DNA from: DATLYF01 sp035575095
GTDB taxonomy: Bacteria > Pseudomonadota > Gammaproteobacteria > Competibacterales > Competibacteraceae
NCBI GenBank assembly: GCA_035575095.1
Contig: DATLYF010000099.1
Coordinates: 1-16,951, forward strand
Length of the DNA: 16,951 bases
Direction: 5' to 3'
Shown in pieces: positions 1-7,009 of the stretch (positions within the stretch are counted from its first letter, which is position 1; the number at the start of each line of letters is the position of its first letter). The notes beneath the pieces were generated by a model. That model saw only the letters and a program-made list of their open reading frames with translations. It was not told the origin of the DNA and did not search any database. The translations under genes and the position numbers were made by a program.

Positions 1-183
1 CCGGCCCGCCTCCACCACCCACAGTTCCGCCCCGGCGCTGCGCACCAGCGCCAGCGCCTCGTCCTCCAGGCCGCGAAAGATGCCGATCATGGAGAACACG
101 ATGCCGAGCAGCAGGCTCAGGCCGAGGCAGGTGAGCAGGAAGCGCGTCGGGCTGTGGCGGATATCGCGTAGCGCCAGGTTCAT
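1..183 (-). CDS. ABC exporter permease, N-terminal fragment (runs off window)
   Basis: Only the first 61 codons lie in the window; the reading frame stays open to the edge. It starts MNLALRDIRHSPTRFLL, followed by one strongly hydrophobic segment (about residues 15-35), then a region ending ELWVVEAG. This is the typical beginning of an FtsX/MacB/DevC-type permease of the ABC exporter superfamily: a short cytoplasmic lead, TM1, then the start of a periplasmic domain. The ATG shares four bases (ATGA, 180-183) with the stop of the adaptor gene, so the two are probably translationally coupled. The ATPase and the rest of the permease should lie outside the window to the left. The family call rests on a short stretch and on the adaptor next door; the substrate is unknown. 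Confidence 0.75.
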   Translation of the reverse strand, partial: MNLALRDIRHSPTRFLLTCLGLSLLLGIVFSMIGIFRGLEDEALALVRSAGAELWVVEAGR

Positions 184-1337
184 AGCGTCCCCGCTTGCGC
201 CCGCAGCACCGCCTTGCGGCCCGGGCGAGCGTCGGCTGGCACCTCGGCGAGGAGCACCAGACCGGCGGGCGGTTCCATGACCAGCCGGCGGCCATCGAGC
301 AACAGCGGGCCGAGCCGCACCGGCTGCAGCTTGAGCCGCCCCCGCTCCAGCGCCCAGGCCACGGCGCGACCGTCCCGCTGTTCCTGCAACGCCCACTCCG
401 GCAATACCACGGCCCGTTCCACCCGCGCGGCCTGGATCACCACCTCGGCCTGCTCGCCCAGATGCAGGTCCTCAGGGATGCGGTCAAAGGCCACCATGAC
501 CCGGCGTTCCTCGCCCACCCGGTCGCTCTCGACATCGATGCGCGCCACCCGACCGGCATAACGCTCGCCCGGCCGCGAACGCAGGCGGATCTCGGCCGCC
601 TGCCCCAGCGCCAGCGCTCCGGCCCGGCTTTCATCGACATAGGCCTGTATCCACAGGGTCTGCGGGTCCAGCAGCGTCAGCACCGGCGTTCCCGCCGTGA
701 GCACGCTGCCCGGCTCCTGCAGGCGGGATACCACCAGCGCAGCGAACGGCGCCGTCAGGGTATGGCGCTCGAGCAATACCGTTTCGTGGCGCAGCGCCGC
801 CTCGGCCCGGTTGCGGTCGGCTTCGGCCAGGGCCAGTACGGCCTCGGCCTGGCGCAGTTCGGCAGCGGCCATGTCGACGGCGGCCTGCGCCGTCTCCACC
901 TGCTCCAGCGAGACCGCACCGCTCGGCGCCAGCCGTTGCAGACGCTGCAGCGTGCGGCGCTTGTCGGCCAGTTGCACCTGGTTGCGGGCCAGGCCGGCCT
1001 GGGCTTGCCCGAGCGCCGCCATGGCCTGCTGCAGCGTGGCCTCGGCCTGGGCCAGTTGCAGCCGTTGCTCGCGGCTGTCGAGCACTGCCAGGATCTCGCC
1101 GGCTCTGACCCGGTCGTGCTGGTCGACCCGCACCTCGGCCAGGGTGCCGAGCACCTGGAAGCCGGTCCGCACCAGGGTCCGCGCCTCCACCGTACCCAGC
1201 CCGTAGACCTCGACCGCGATCTGCGCTTCCACAGGCGCTGGCGTGACCGGCAGCGGCGCCAATAGCCGCTGGTAGCTCATTCCGCTCAGACCGCCGGCCA
1301 GCAGCACCGCGAGCGCTATCGAGTGGCGCGCCTTCAT
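180..1337 (-). CDS. Periplasmic adaptor (membrane fusion protein, HlyD/RND-adaptor type) of an ABC exporter
   Basis: Encodes 385 residues. The order of parts is that of a membrane fusion protein: an N-terminal membrane anchor or signal (about 5-20), a first barrel/lipoyl half (about 40-88, with AGEILAVLD), a long Ala/Gln/Leu/Glu-rich alpha-helical hairpin (about 91-188), the second lipoyl half (about 193-226, with LTAPFAALV and PGSVLTAGTPVLTL), then a beta-barrel and membrane-proximal domain. Such proteins sit in the periplasm and couple an inner-membrane pump to an outer-membrane channel. The longer open frame upstream is rejected: the ATG at 1337 overlaps the TetR stop by four bases (ATGA), a normal operon junction, and gives a proper N-terminal anchor. 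The next gene is an ABC permease, so this is an adaptor for an ABC pump rather than an RND pump. Substrate unknown. Confidence 0.88.
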   Translation of the reverse strand: MKARHSIALAVLLAGGLSGMSYQRLLAPLPVTPAPVEAQIAVEVYGLGTVEARTLVRTGFQVLGTLAEVRVDQHDRVRAGEILAVLDSREQRLQLAQAEATLQQAMAALGQAQAGLARNQVQLADKRRTLQRLQRLAPSGAVSLEQVETAQAAVDMAAAELRQAEAVLALAEADRNRAEAALRHETVLLERHTLTAPFAALVVSRLQEPGSVLTAGTPVLTLLDPQTLWIQAYVDESRAGALALGQAAEIRLRSRPGERYAGRVARIDVESDRVGEERRVMVAFDRIPEDLHLGEQAEVVIQAARVERAVVLPEWALQEQRDGRAVAWALERGRLKLQPVRLGPLLLDGRRLVMEPPAGLVLLAEVPADARPGRKAVLRAQAGTL

Positions 1338-1945
1338 CGCCCAGCCGCCTCGGTGGGCGCCAGCCCTTGCAGGGCGAGTTCGAGCAGGGCCATGCCTTCG
1401 GCCACCAGATCGAATTCCCGGCCCTGCAGCGACCAGCGCAGCATCACTCCCGGCACCAGGCTCAGCAGCATTCGAGCGGCCACGGCTGTGTCGGTCCGCG
1501 GTGGGATGGCGCCTTCGCGCGCGGCCTCTTGCAGCAAGCCGCCGAGTAGCTGCCCCAGGCGCTGCACGCGGCTCACGAAGAACGCGCGCAGCGCGCCGTT
1601 CTGGCTGTGCAGCTCGCGGGAGAAGAGGATTGCCGGGATGGCCGGCGTCGCTTCGATGAACATCAGGTGCTGGCGCAGCAGCTCGCGCAGCCGCAGCAAT
1701 GCCGGCGCATCGCCGGATACGGCACGCTGCCAGATCCGCTCCAGCGCCTCCCCGATCCATTCGGCGATCGCCATCCACAGCGCCTGTTTGGTGGGAAAAT
1801 GCCGGAACACGGCCGGCTGGCTGACGCCGATGAGCTTGGCGATGGCATCGGCGCTGACCCGCTCCGGTCCCCGCTCGTGGGCCAGCCGCAGGGCGGTCAG
1901 AATGATCTCGGCCTGCCGTTCGGCGGCGGTCTTGCGCATCGACAT
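1334..1945 (-). CDS. TetR/AcrR-family transcriptional repressor
   Basis: Encodes 203 residues. The N-terminal 65 residues form the TetR DNA-binding domain: a first helix (RQAEIILTALRLAHERG), then the helix-turn-helix around residues 30-53 with IAKLIGVSQPAVFRHFPTK, closely matching the family pattern (A..GVS...YRHF..K). The rest is a helical ligand-binding domain of usual length. The start at 1945 is preferred over longer frames because GAGGA lies about 7 bases upstream. The gene lies between a small secreted protein (29-base gap) and the adaptor (ATGA overlap), so it is co-transcribed with the pump it presumably controls. A perfect 20-base palindrome upstream of the operon is a likely operator, implying autoregulation. 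The inducer cannot be read from the sequence. Confidence 0.9.
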   Translation of the reverse strand: MSMRKTAAERQAEIILTALRLAHERGPERVSADAIAKLIGVSQPAVFRHFPTKQALWMAIAEWIGEALERIWQRAVSGDAPALLRLRELLRQHLMFIEATPAIPAILFSRELHSQNGALRAFFVSRVQRLGQLLGGLLQEAAREGAIPPRTDTAVAARMLLSLVPGVMLRWSLQGREFDLVAEGMALLELALQGLAPTEAAGR

Positions 1946-1974
1946 GGCGGCATCCTCATCGCTGCGGGCGGCGC

Positions 1975-2463
1975 TCAATGCACCAGCGGCTGCCAGCCGA
2001 GATGCGCGAAGTACTGCCCGTAGCCGTCCAGCGCCTGGGCGATGCGGGCGGCACCCTCGGGACGCCCTGGCGCGCCGCTCTGCCCGGCCATGAGTGCGGT
2101 GCCCTGCAGGATTTCGGCCAATACCACGTGGAGCATCGCATCGGCCTCCTGGGGCAGCCGGCAATTGTGGATGATGTTCTGAAGCTCGCCTTCGATCTGC
2201 TTGGCCAGCATCTGGTAGTGCGCATCGCTCAGCCGACCGCCGTGGATATCTTCGAGCCGGTCGCCCAGCAGGCGGCGGATGTTGCTCATGCCCTGGCGCA
2301 GCGCCTCGTCGGTAGGCCATTGCGCCGTCCCATCGAGCCTGAGCTGGAGAGGTTGCGCGCGACCGTGTTGGTGCTGGGCTTGCTCCGCTGCGGCCGCGCT
2401 GCCGCCTGAGGAGAGCACGGCGATGAGGATCAGGGCAGGGATGAATGCGGTTTTCGTCGACAT
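1975..2463 (-). CDS. Small secreted DnrO-like protein, first gene of the exporter operon
   Basis: Encodes 162 residues. A signal peptide (about 1-25, ending in a run of alanines) is followed by a short His-containing stretch (HQHG, 31-34) and then a helical region with the pattern DEALRQGMSNIR, a central helix with LAKQIEGELQNIIHNC, then EADAMLHVVLAEIL and, near the end, ALDGYGQYF. This matches my memory of small periplasmic proteins annotated in databases as DnrO-like or hypothetical, often encoded beside efflux or metal-resistance genes; the function is not established. The start codon is preceded by GAGGAAG at 5-6 bases. The single Cys and the conserved His residues could bind metal, but this is speculation. 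It leads the TetR/adaptor/permease operon. Confidence 0.7.
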   Translation of the reverse strand: MSTKTAFIPALILIAVLSSGGSAAAAEQAQHQHGRAQPLQLRLDGTAQWPTDEALRQGMSNIRRLLGDRLEDIHGGRLSDAHYQMLAKQIEGELQNIIHNCRLPQEADAMLHVVLAEILQGTALMAGQSGAPGRPEGAARIAQALDGYGQYFAHLGWQPLVH

Positions 2464-2798
2464 GGAAGTCTTCCTCTATACACGTTCAATCTTCCGATAG
2501 CGCCCTCTCGCGCGTGAAACAGGCACGATTCGCGCGCGATGGGGTTTCGGGTCTTTTTGTTAGTTATTGATAACTAACTTATATACCAATAAGCTCCCTG
2601 CCTCAAGCGCCATCCGGGTGAAGAGCAGCCAGCCATGTCGATCTGTCCACAGCGCGCATCTGATGGCGGACAGGTTGCTCCAGGCAAATTTTCCTGACCT
2701 GAATCAACGCGCTTCGCGCCCGCCGGGTTAGCGTTTTTGTCATACCCAGCCGCGCGACGGCACCTACACTCTGGTAGTCGCAACCCAAGGAGTTCGTC
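2464..2798. other. Divergent intergenic region between the exporter operon and the Met-rich protein gene
   Basis: A 335-base gap with start codons facing outwards on both sides, so it must hold promoters for both directions. Its middle (about 2550-2590) is strikingly AT-rich for this genome and holds the palindrome listed separately. Nothing in it reads as a coding region with a ribosome binding site. I see no clear sigma-70 pair with good spacing for either direction, and no CueR/CusR-like box. Confidence 0.6.
2559..2578. promoter_or_regulatory. Perfect 20-base palindrome, probable TetR-family operator
   Basis: GTTAGTTAT at 2559-2567 and its exact reverse complement ATAACTAAC at 2570-2578 are separated by TG. 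Nine-base arms with a 2-base centre fit the operator size of TetR-family dimers. It lies 96 bases upstream of the first gene of the operon encoding such a regulator, inside the only AT-rich patch of the intergenic region, where a promoter is expected. Binding by this particular repressor is inferred. It might also affect the divergent Met-rich gene 220 bases away. Confidence 0.7.
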
Positions 2799-3269
2799 AT
2801 GAAACACTTCGCCATTCCGGTCGTTCTGGCCGCCTTCAGCCTGTTCGCCCTGAGCGCGCTCGCCCAGCAGACGCCATCCACCATTCCCCCACCCTCGCCG
2901 CCCGCCCAGCCCGCTCCCGATGCAGCCACGCAGGAGCAGATGAAGCGCATGCAAGAGATGCAGAAGCGCATGCAGGAGATGCGCGAGGACATGGCCAAGA
3001 TCCGCGAGACCACGGATCCCGCCAAGCGCCGCGAGCTGATGCAGGAGCACATGCAGGAGATGCGTGAGGCCATGCGGGAGCTGGGCGGTATGGGTGGCAT
3101 GATGGGTGGCCCGGGCGGCATGATGGGCGGTCACGGCATGATGGGGCCGGACGCACGGATGAGCATGATGGGCATGCGCATGGAGATGATGCAGCAGATG
3201 CTGGAGCAGATGCTGGAGCATCAACAGATGCTGGAAGGCCTGCCGCCCAGCACGTCGGGCTCGGACTAG
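2799..3269 (+). CDS. Secreted methionine-rich low-complexity protein
   Basis: Encodes 156 residues. A clear signal peptide (1-22, cleavage after ALA) leads into a Pro-rich linker, then two helical Met-rich blocks (about 46-93, with repeats such as KRMQEM and QEHMQEMREAM, and about 122-148, with QQMLEQMLE) around a glycine-methionine block (about 95-118, GGMMGG-type repeats and one His). I count 28 Met in 156 residues, about 18%. The start at 2799 has AGGAG six bases upstream. Periplasmic Met-rich segments often bind Cu(I) or Ag(I) or act as sacrificial methionines against oxidants; either role is inferred, and no CXXC or dense His cluster is present. It is divergent from the exporter operon and convergent with the C45 gene (22-base gap). 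No specific family recognised. Confidence 0.8.
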   Translation: MKHFAIPVVLAAFSLFALSALAQQTPSTIPPPSPPAQPAPDAATQEQMKRMQEMQKRMQEMREDMAKIRETTDPAKRRELMQEHMQEMREAMRELGGMGGMMGGPGGMMGGHGMMGPDARMSMMGMRMEMMQQMLEQMLEHQQMLEGLPPSTSGSD

Positions 3270-3291
3270 GTGGATGCCGTCGCTCCCGCGC

Positions 3292-4287
3292 TCAGGGGTG
3301 GTGTGACCCCGCCGGCTCCCGCGGAAAGTACACGGCGCGCTGTGCTTCCTCAAAGACGGTGAAGGACTGCCGCCAGACGCCATTGGGCCAGCGATACTCG
3401 ACCTGCCCCTGCCAGGGCGCATAGATCGCCGTGTAGAGGGTGCCGAAGCCATGGCCGTAGGCGGTCGAATAGAGCGGCGGGCGCAGGAACGCCTGCAGCA
3501 GCGGGGCCGGCGTGTCCGTACACTCGCGCAGGCGCAGGGCCAGGACGCGCTCGCGCTCCTGGGTCGCCGTTGCCCGCGCGTGCCGCTCCCACTCGATCTC
3601 ATCCTGATGGTTGGTGGCAAAGGGCAGGGAGCGCACCCGCGTCGGCCGGTCCGGGGCAAGGTAGGCGGTGGCGAACTTCCCCCGCCGATCCAGGACGGTG
3701 ACGGTGTAGGCCATGTGACACGGTACTCGCTCCAGCACCTCCACCGCCTCGTCGCTGGTGGTCGCGAATTCGAGGATGTAGCGCAGCAGCAGCGGCACAC
3801 CGAAGCCCTCGCCCACCACCCGCCGACCGCCGAAGGCGAGGGATACCGCCAGCCCCTCCGCGTTCATGCCGTCCAGCACGCCCCACAGACAGTCGCTCAT
3901 GGCGATCACCGGGCGACCGTTCCAGGCCGTCTTCAGGATCGCCGCTTCGCAGAGCTGAGGACTGTAGTCGTAGTTGCGCACCAGCAGCGGCGGCTCGCCT
4001 GGCCACACGGCCTGCGAACAGCCGCTGATGTAGGGCGGCGGACAGTAGAGCGACAGAAACCGCGCGGCCAGGTCACCACCGCCGGCGAGTTCCACCAGAC
4101 GCTCGTAGGTCGGCAGCAATTCCGGCATGTGCCGGCGCAACGCCCGCACTGCGCTGAGATAGTAAGGCCTGGCCCGCTCTCCCTCGCTCAGAAACCAGCG
4201 CCGATAGGCCGGCCAGCGGCGTGCGAACAAGGCTTGCCACTTGGCACCCGGCTGCTCCTCGGCGATGGCTTCGAAGACGAGTTCCAC
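3292..4287 (-). CDS. C45-family (acyl-CoA:6-APA acyltransferase-like) Ntn hydrolase
   Basis: Encodes 331 residues from a GTG start, with AGGAG upstream lying across the previous gene's stop. The fold is recognised from GC at 89-90 followed by SQAVW and, 14 residues on, RNYDYSP (104-110). In the C45 family the precursor cuts itself before such a Cys, which becomes the N-terminal nucleophile, and an Arg-Asn-x-Asp segment follows. Later family-like parts include SDCLWGVLDGMNAEGLAVSLAFGG (shown here in pieces: SDCLWGVLDGMN near 131, then GLAVSLAFGG) and FATNH. An 89-residue pro-segment fits the Gly102-Cys103 site of the fungal enzyme. Such enzymes hydrolyse or transfer acyl groups on amides; the substrate here is unknown. 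It is the last gene of the nitrilase/ATP-grasp/C45 cassette, 12 bases after the ATP-grasp stop. No signal peptide is seen, so it is probably cytoplasmic. Confidence 0.8.
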   Translation of the reverse strand: MELVFEAIAEEQPGAKWQALFARRWPAYRRWFLSEGERARPYYLSAVRALRRHMPELLPTYERLVELAGGGDLAARFLSLYCPPPYISGCSQAVWPGEPPLLVRNYDYSPQLCEAAILKTAWNGRPVIAMSDCLWGVLDGMNAEGLAVSLAFGGRRVVGEGFGVPLLLRYILEFATTSDEAVEVLERVPCHMAYTVTVLDRRGKFATAYLAPDRPTRVRSLPFATNHQDEIEWERHARATATQERERVLALRLRECTDTPAPLLQAFLRPPLYSTAYGHGFGTLYTAIYAPWQGQVEYRWPNGVWRQSFTVFEEAQRAVYFPREPAGSHHP

Positions 4288-4299
4288 GCAGCGGATCTC

Positions 4300-5754
4300 C
4301 TAGAGGATCTTGAAGGCTCCCGCCGCCGGCACGGGCGCCACCTCCGCCGTCGGCAGGGGCTTGGCGGCGTAGTGGTCGAGGATGCCCTTGATCCAGGTCT
4401 GCGCCCGATCGTTGAGCTGGAAGTCGTCGGTCATGGAACGCCCGCGGGTGATGAGGATGCCCAGATCGGCCCCCTTGTAGCGGTAGTCACCCGGCCCGGT
4501 GATACGTAGAAAGAAGGCCTCGCGCTCGCTCTCCACGGCGCGGCGGTGATAGTCGAAACGGTCGTAGGCGATGGTGCCGTCATCGTCGAGCCGCCAGATC
4601 CCAGTTGGCGGGGCCTGGGTGACGATGTCGACGCTGTCCTCGGTATGCTTGATGACGAGCTGGCTCCAGTTGTCGATGTATTCGGGATCGGCCCAGCGCG
4701 CGTTCAGCGCCTCCACGTCCAGCTCGAAATCGACCCCCGAGAATTCCAGCAGATGGAACAGGAACAGCGGGGCATCGGCGTGGGCGAAGGCCGCATGGTT
4801 GGTCATGGAGCTGGCGCCGGTGATACGTGGATTGAGTTCACCGAGATATATTTCACCACTATCCCGATCGATCAGGAAGTCGAGATCGAAATAGCCCCGG
4901 TAGCCCTCCGCCCGCAACTGCTCACCGAACTTGAAGGCGTAATCGCGCGCCTTGTCGCGAATCGCCTGGGTGAAGGCGCCGGGGAAGATCTCGTTGCCGG
5001 ACCAGCCTCCCTTGTAAGGCGTCAGTTCCTTGAAGCCGATGATCTCGGTGAGCAGTGGGCCGACGATGGTGCCATGCCGCGTGGTGCAGGCCTCGAGTGT
5101 CGCGCCGCGGCAGTTGATGCGCTTCATGATCTTGACCTCCGCCTCGGCGGCGATCTCGTCGGCATGCCGGTTCCAGTCGGCTTCGCTGGCGATGAAGAAG
5201 GTGGTATGCCCGGAGTCACCGAAGGCGGTCTGGATCACCAGGTCGGAGCCCAGACCATGAGTGTGGCTGAGCGCGAGCAGCTCCGCGTGGCTGCGGGCAG
5301 GCGCCAGGACATTGGGCACGCTCGGCACCCCGGCCTTGTTGCCGATGCGCACCGTTTCCATCTTGTTGTCGCAGCGGTTGCGCAGGCTGGCCGGCGGGAA
5401 CCAGACCTCGAGACCGAGTTCCCGGCACAGGGCTTCGGTCTTCTCGTCGAACATCAGAAAGGTCGCCACCGGCTGGCCGTCACGCCGCTTGATGTAATCG
5501 ACGACCTCCTTGTGCTCGAGCAGATAGTTGTTGATGTCCTCGATGCTCTCGAACTCCGGATGGGAAGTCTGGCTGGGCACGAAGACGTTAGGATGCCGCC
5601 CGTCATAGCAATCGATATAGCAGATGTACTTGAAGTGCCGCACCCATTCATCGATGCCCAACAGGTTGAAGTTGGTGGCGCTGATGAAGTAGATCGGCCG
5701 CTCGTTGCGATGGAAAAAGCGGCGAATGTCGGAAATGCCTCTTAGTGTTTTCAT
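4300..5754 (-). CDS. ATP-grasp family ligase (biotin carboxylase-like fold), unknown substrate
   Basis: Encodes 484 residues from the ATG at 5754, chosen over an upstream start because GGAGGG sits about 7 bases before it. ATP-grasp signs: a preATP region (1-125), a glycine-rich nucleotide loop QTAFGDSGHTTFF (175-187), KIMKRINCRG (208-217) in the adenine-binding lysine position, and metal ligands in FDLDFLID (289-296) and GELNPR (305-310), followed by ITGASSM. The last 130 residues are a separate C-terminal region. ATP-grasp enzymes activate a carboxylate as acyl phosphate and join it to an amine, thiol or other nucleophile. Automatic annotation may call this a biotin carboxylase, but no biotin carrier or carboxyltransferase gene is nearby. 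Gene order nitrilase, ATP-grasp, C45 with short gaps indicates one operon and suggests amide synthesis. Confidence 0.85.
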   Translation of the reverse strand: MKTLRGISDIRRFFHRNERPIYFISATNFNLLGIDEWVRHFKYICYIDCYDGRHPNVFVPSQTSHPEFESIEDINNYLLEHKEVVDYIKRRDGQPVATFLMFDEKTEALCRELGLEVWFPPASLRNRCDNKMETVRIGNKAGVPSVPNVLAPARSHAELLALSHTHGLGSDLVIQTAFGDSGHTTFFIASEADWNRHADEIAAEAEVKIMKRINCRGATLEACTTRHGTIVGPLLTEIIGFKELTPYKGGWSGNEIFPGAFTQAIRDKARDYAFKFGEQLRAEGYRGYFDLDFLIDRDSGEIYLGELNPRITGASSMTNHAAFAHADAPLFLFHLLEFSGVDFELDVEALNARWADPEYIDNWSQLVIKHTEDSVDIVTQAPPTGIWRLDDDGTIAYDRFDYHRRAVESEREAFFLRITGPGDYRYKGADLGILITRGRSMTDDFQLNDRAQTWIKGILDHYAAKPLPTAEVAPVPAAGAFKIL

Positions 5755-5822
5755 CTCTGCCCTCCTCTCCTCCCACCCCGTGGTTCGGGGCAATCCAGCA
5801 ACAAGCTATTGCCACAACCGCT

Positions 5823-6764
5823 TCATGACCCGCCCCCTTCCGCTTCGGCCGCACCGGGCGCTGGTTTGAAGGCGGCTTGCTCATCGCAGTATCGGCTCAG
5901 ACCGGCCCTGGAGCCGCGCTCCGGCTTGAGCAGTGGCCCCAGGCTGCGCAGATAGCCTTCGGTCGGGTCGCTGCGCTGATACACGGCGAACTCCACTGGG
6001 CGGTCGCGGAAGCTCTTGAGCGGTTGCCCGAGGCTGCGGATGCCGGTCTCGCGCTCGCGGCGCACACTGTCCAGGTCGATCTCCAGCGGCATGGTCTCCG
6101 TCCCGCCGCCCGCCTCGTACAGGATGTGGCCGGACGGTTCGACGATGATGGAGCGGCCGACGCCGCCGTCGCCAACGCCGTTGATGTCGAAGAAATAGCA
6201 CTGGTTGGTCGCGGCAGTGGCGCGGACGATGGCCAGTTCGACCTCGCGGTCGATGGTGTCGGTCAAGGAAGGGTGCAGGATGACCTCGGCGCCCAGCGCC
6301 GCGAGCGTGCGCGAAGTCTCCGGGAACCACATGTCGTAGCAGATGGAGATGCCGAAGCGGCCGATCTCCGGTACATCGAAGACGACGAATTCGGTACCCG
6401 GCTTCGTCTCCGTCTCGTAGGGCAGGAAGGGGAACATTTTGCGGTAGCGGGCGATCACTTGGCCATCGGGGGCGATCACCGGCGCGGTATTGTAGATATC
6501 GTCACCCCGGCGCTCGAATAGCGAGCCCGGAATGAGCCAGATCTGATAATGCGCCGCCATGCGGCAGAAGATCTCTTCTGCCGGCCCGGGCAGCGTCTGC
6601 GCGTGCACCGGCGCGGGCCCGAAGGCCGCGAGCTCGCTGAACACCACCATCTGCACCCAGGGGAAGCGCCGCATCAGCAGATCGAGGTGATGCCCCATAG
6701 CGGTGATGTTGGCATGGCTCGCCGAGACCGGCATCTGGATACCGGCGATCGCGAAGGGGGTCAT
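5823..6764 (-). CDS. Nitrilase-superfamily (carbon-nitrogen hydrolase) amidohydrolase
   Basis: Encodes 313 residues. The full Glu-Lys-Cys catalytic triad is visible: E44 in VFSELAAFG, K109 in RYRKMFPF and C142 in GISICYDMWFPE. The body is close to the usual 270-310 residues, with a C-terminal extra stretch rich in Ala, Gly and Glu. The start at 6764 follows GAGGAGAA by about six bases; the frame runs further upstream but without a better site. Members hydrolyse linear amides, N-carbamoyl groups or nitriles, or transfer acyl groups. The KMFPF segment and Trp-Phe-Pro-Glu after the Cys suggest an aliphatic amidase-type or related branch rather than a true nitrilase, but the substrate cannot be fixed. 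It is the first gene of the cassette, 68 bases before the ATP-grasp start. Confidence 0.87.
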   Translation of the reverse strand: MTPFAIAGIQMPVSASHANITAMGHHLDLLMRRFPWVQMVVFSELAAFGPAPVHAQTLPGPAEEIFCRMAAHYQIWLIPGSLFERRGDDIYNTAPVIAPDGQVIARYRKMFPFLPYETETKPGTEFVVFDVPEIGRFGISICYDMWFPETSRTLAALGAEVILHPSLTDTIDREVELAIVRATAATNQCYFFDINGVGDGGVGRSIIVEPSGHILYEAGGGTETMPLEIDLDSVRRERETGIRSLGQPLKSFRDRPVEFAVYQRSDPTEGYLRSLGPLLKPERGSRAGLSRYCDEQAAFKPAPGAAEAEGGGS

Positions 6765-7009
6765 GGTCGTTCTCCTCAGAAAACGGTAGGAATCGAAATA
6801 ACCTGCCCGGTGTGTGACGGTAATGATTCCGGCAACCCTGATGTTGCGTGACCGGTATTCCAAACAATGGCAGCTATGGACCGGAAGTACCAGGCGGCTT
6901 GAAGCCGGGAGGCTGGTTGTGAGGAGAACGGGCCGGAGGGCGCTCTAACAGCGAGAGAGCCGCATCCCGTGGACACGGCCCCCTGCTCTGTCTGGCGCCG
7001 TGCGCCGGC

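Noticed and set aside
195..1265. A 356-codon plus-strand open frame antisense to the adaptor gene
   Set aside because: GC-rich shadow frame. The minus-strand frame has a complete family architecture and a coupled start; this one has none.
3295..3310. GGGGT/ACCCC hairpin between the Met-rich gene and the C45 gene as a bidirectional terminator
   Set aside because: Five-base stem only, no T-run, and it lies inside the C45 coding end.
2574..3800. A 408-codon minus-strand open frame with dense His repeats (LLHHLHAHAHHAH-like)
   Set aside because: It is the complement of the Met-rich gene: ATG codons read as CAT. It spans two genes and lacks any domain or ribosome site.
3451..4509. A 352-codon plus-strand open frame across the C45/ATP-grasp junction
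   Set aside because: Antisense to two genes with catalytic motifs; composition is Arg/Gly/His-rich without recognisable motifs.
6989..7005. GGCGC/GCGCC hairpin downstream of the HNH gene as a terminator
   Set aside because: Short stem with three-base loop and no T-run; such pairs are common by chance in GC-rich DNA.
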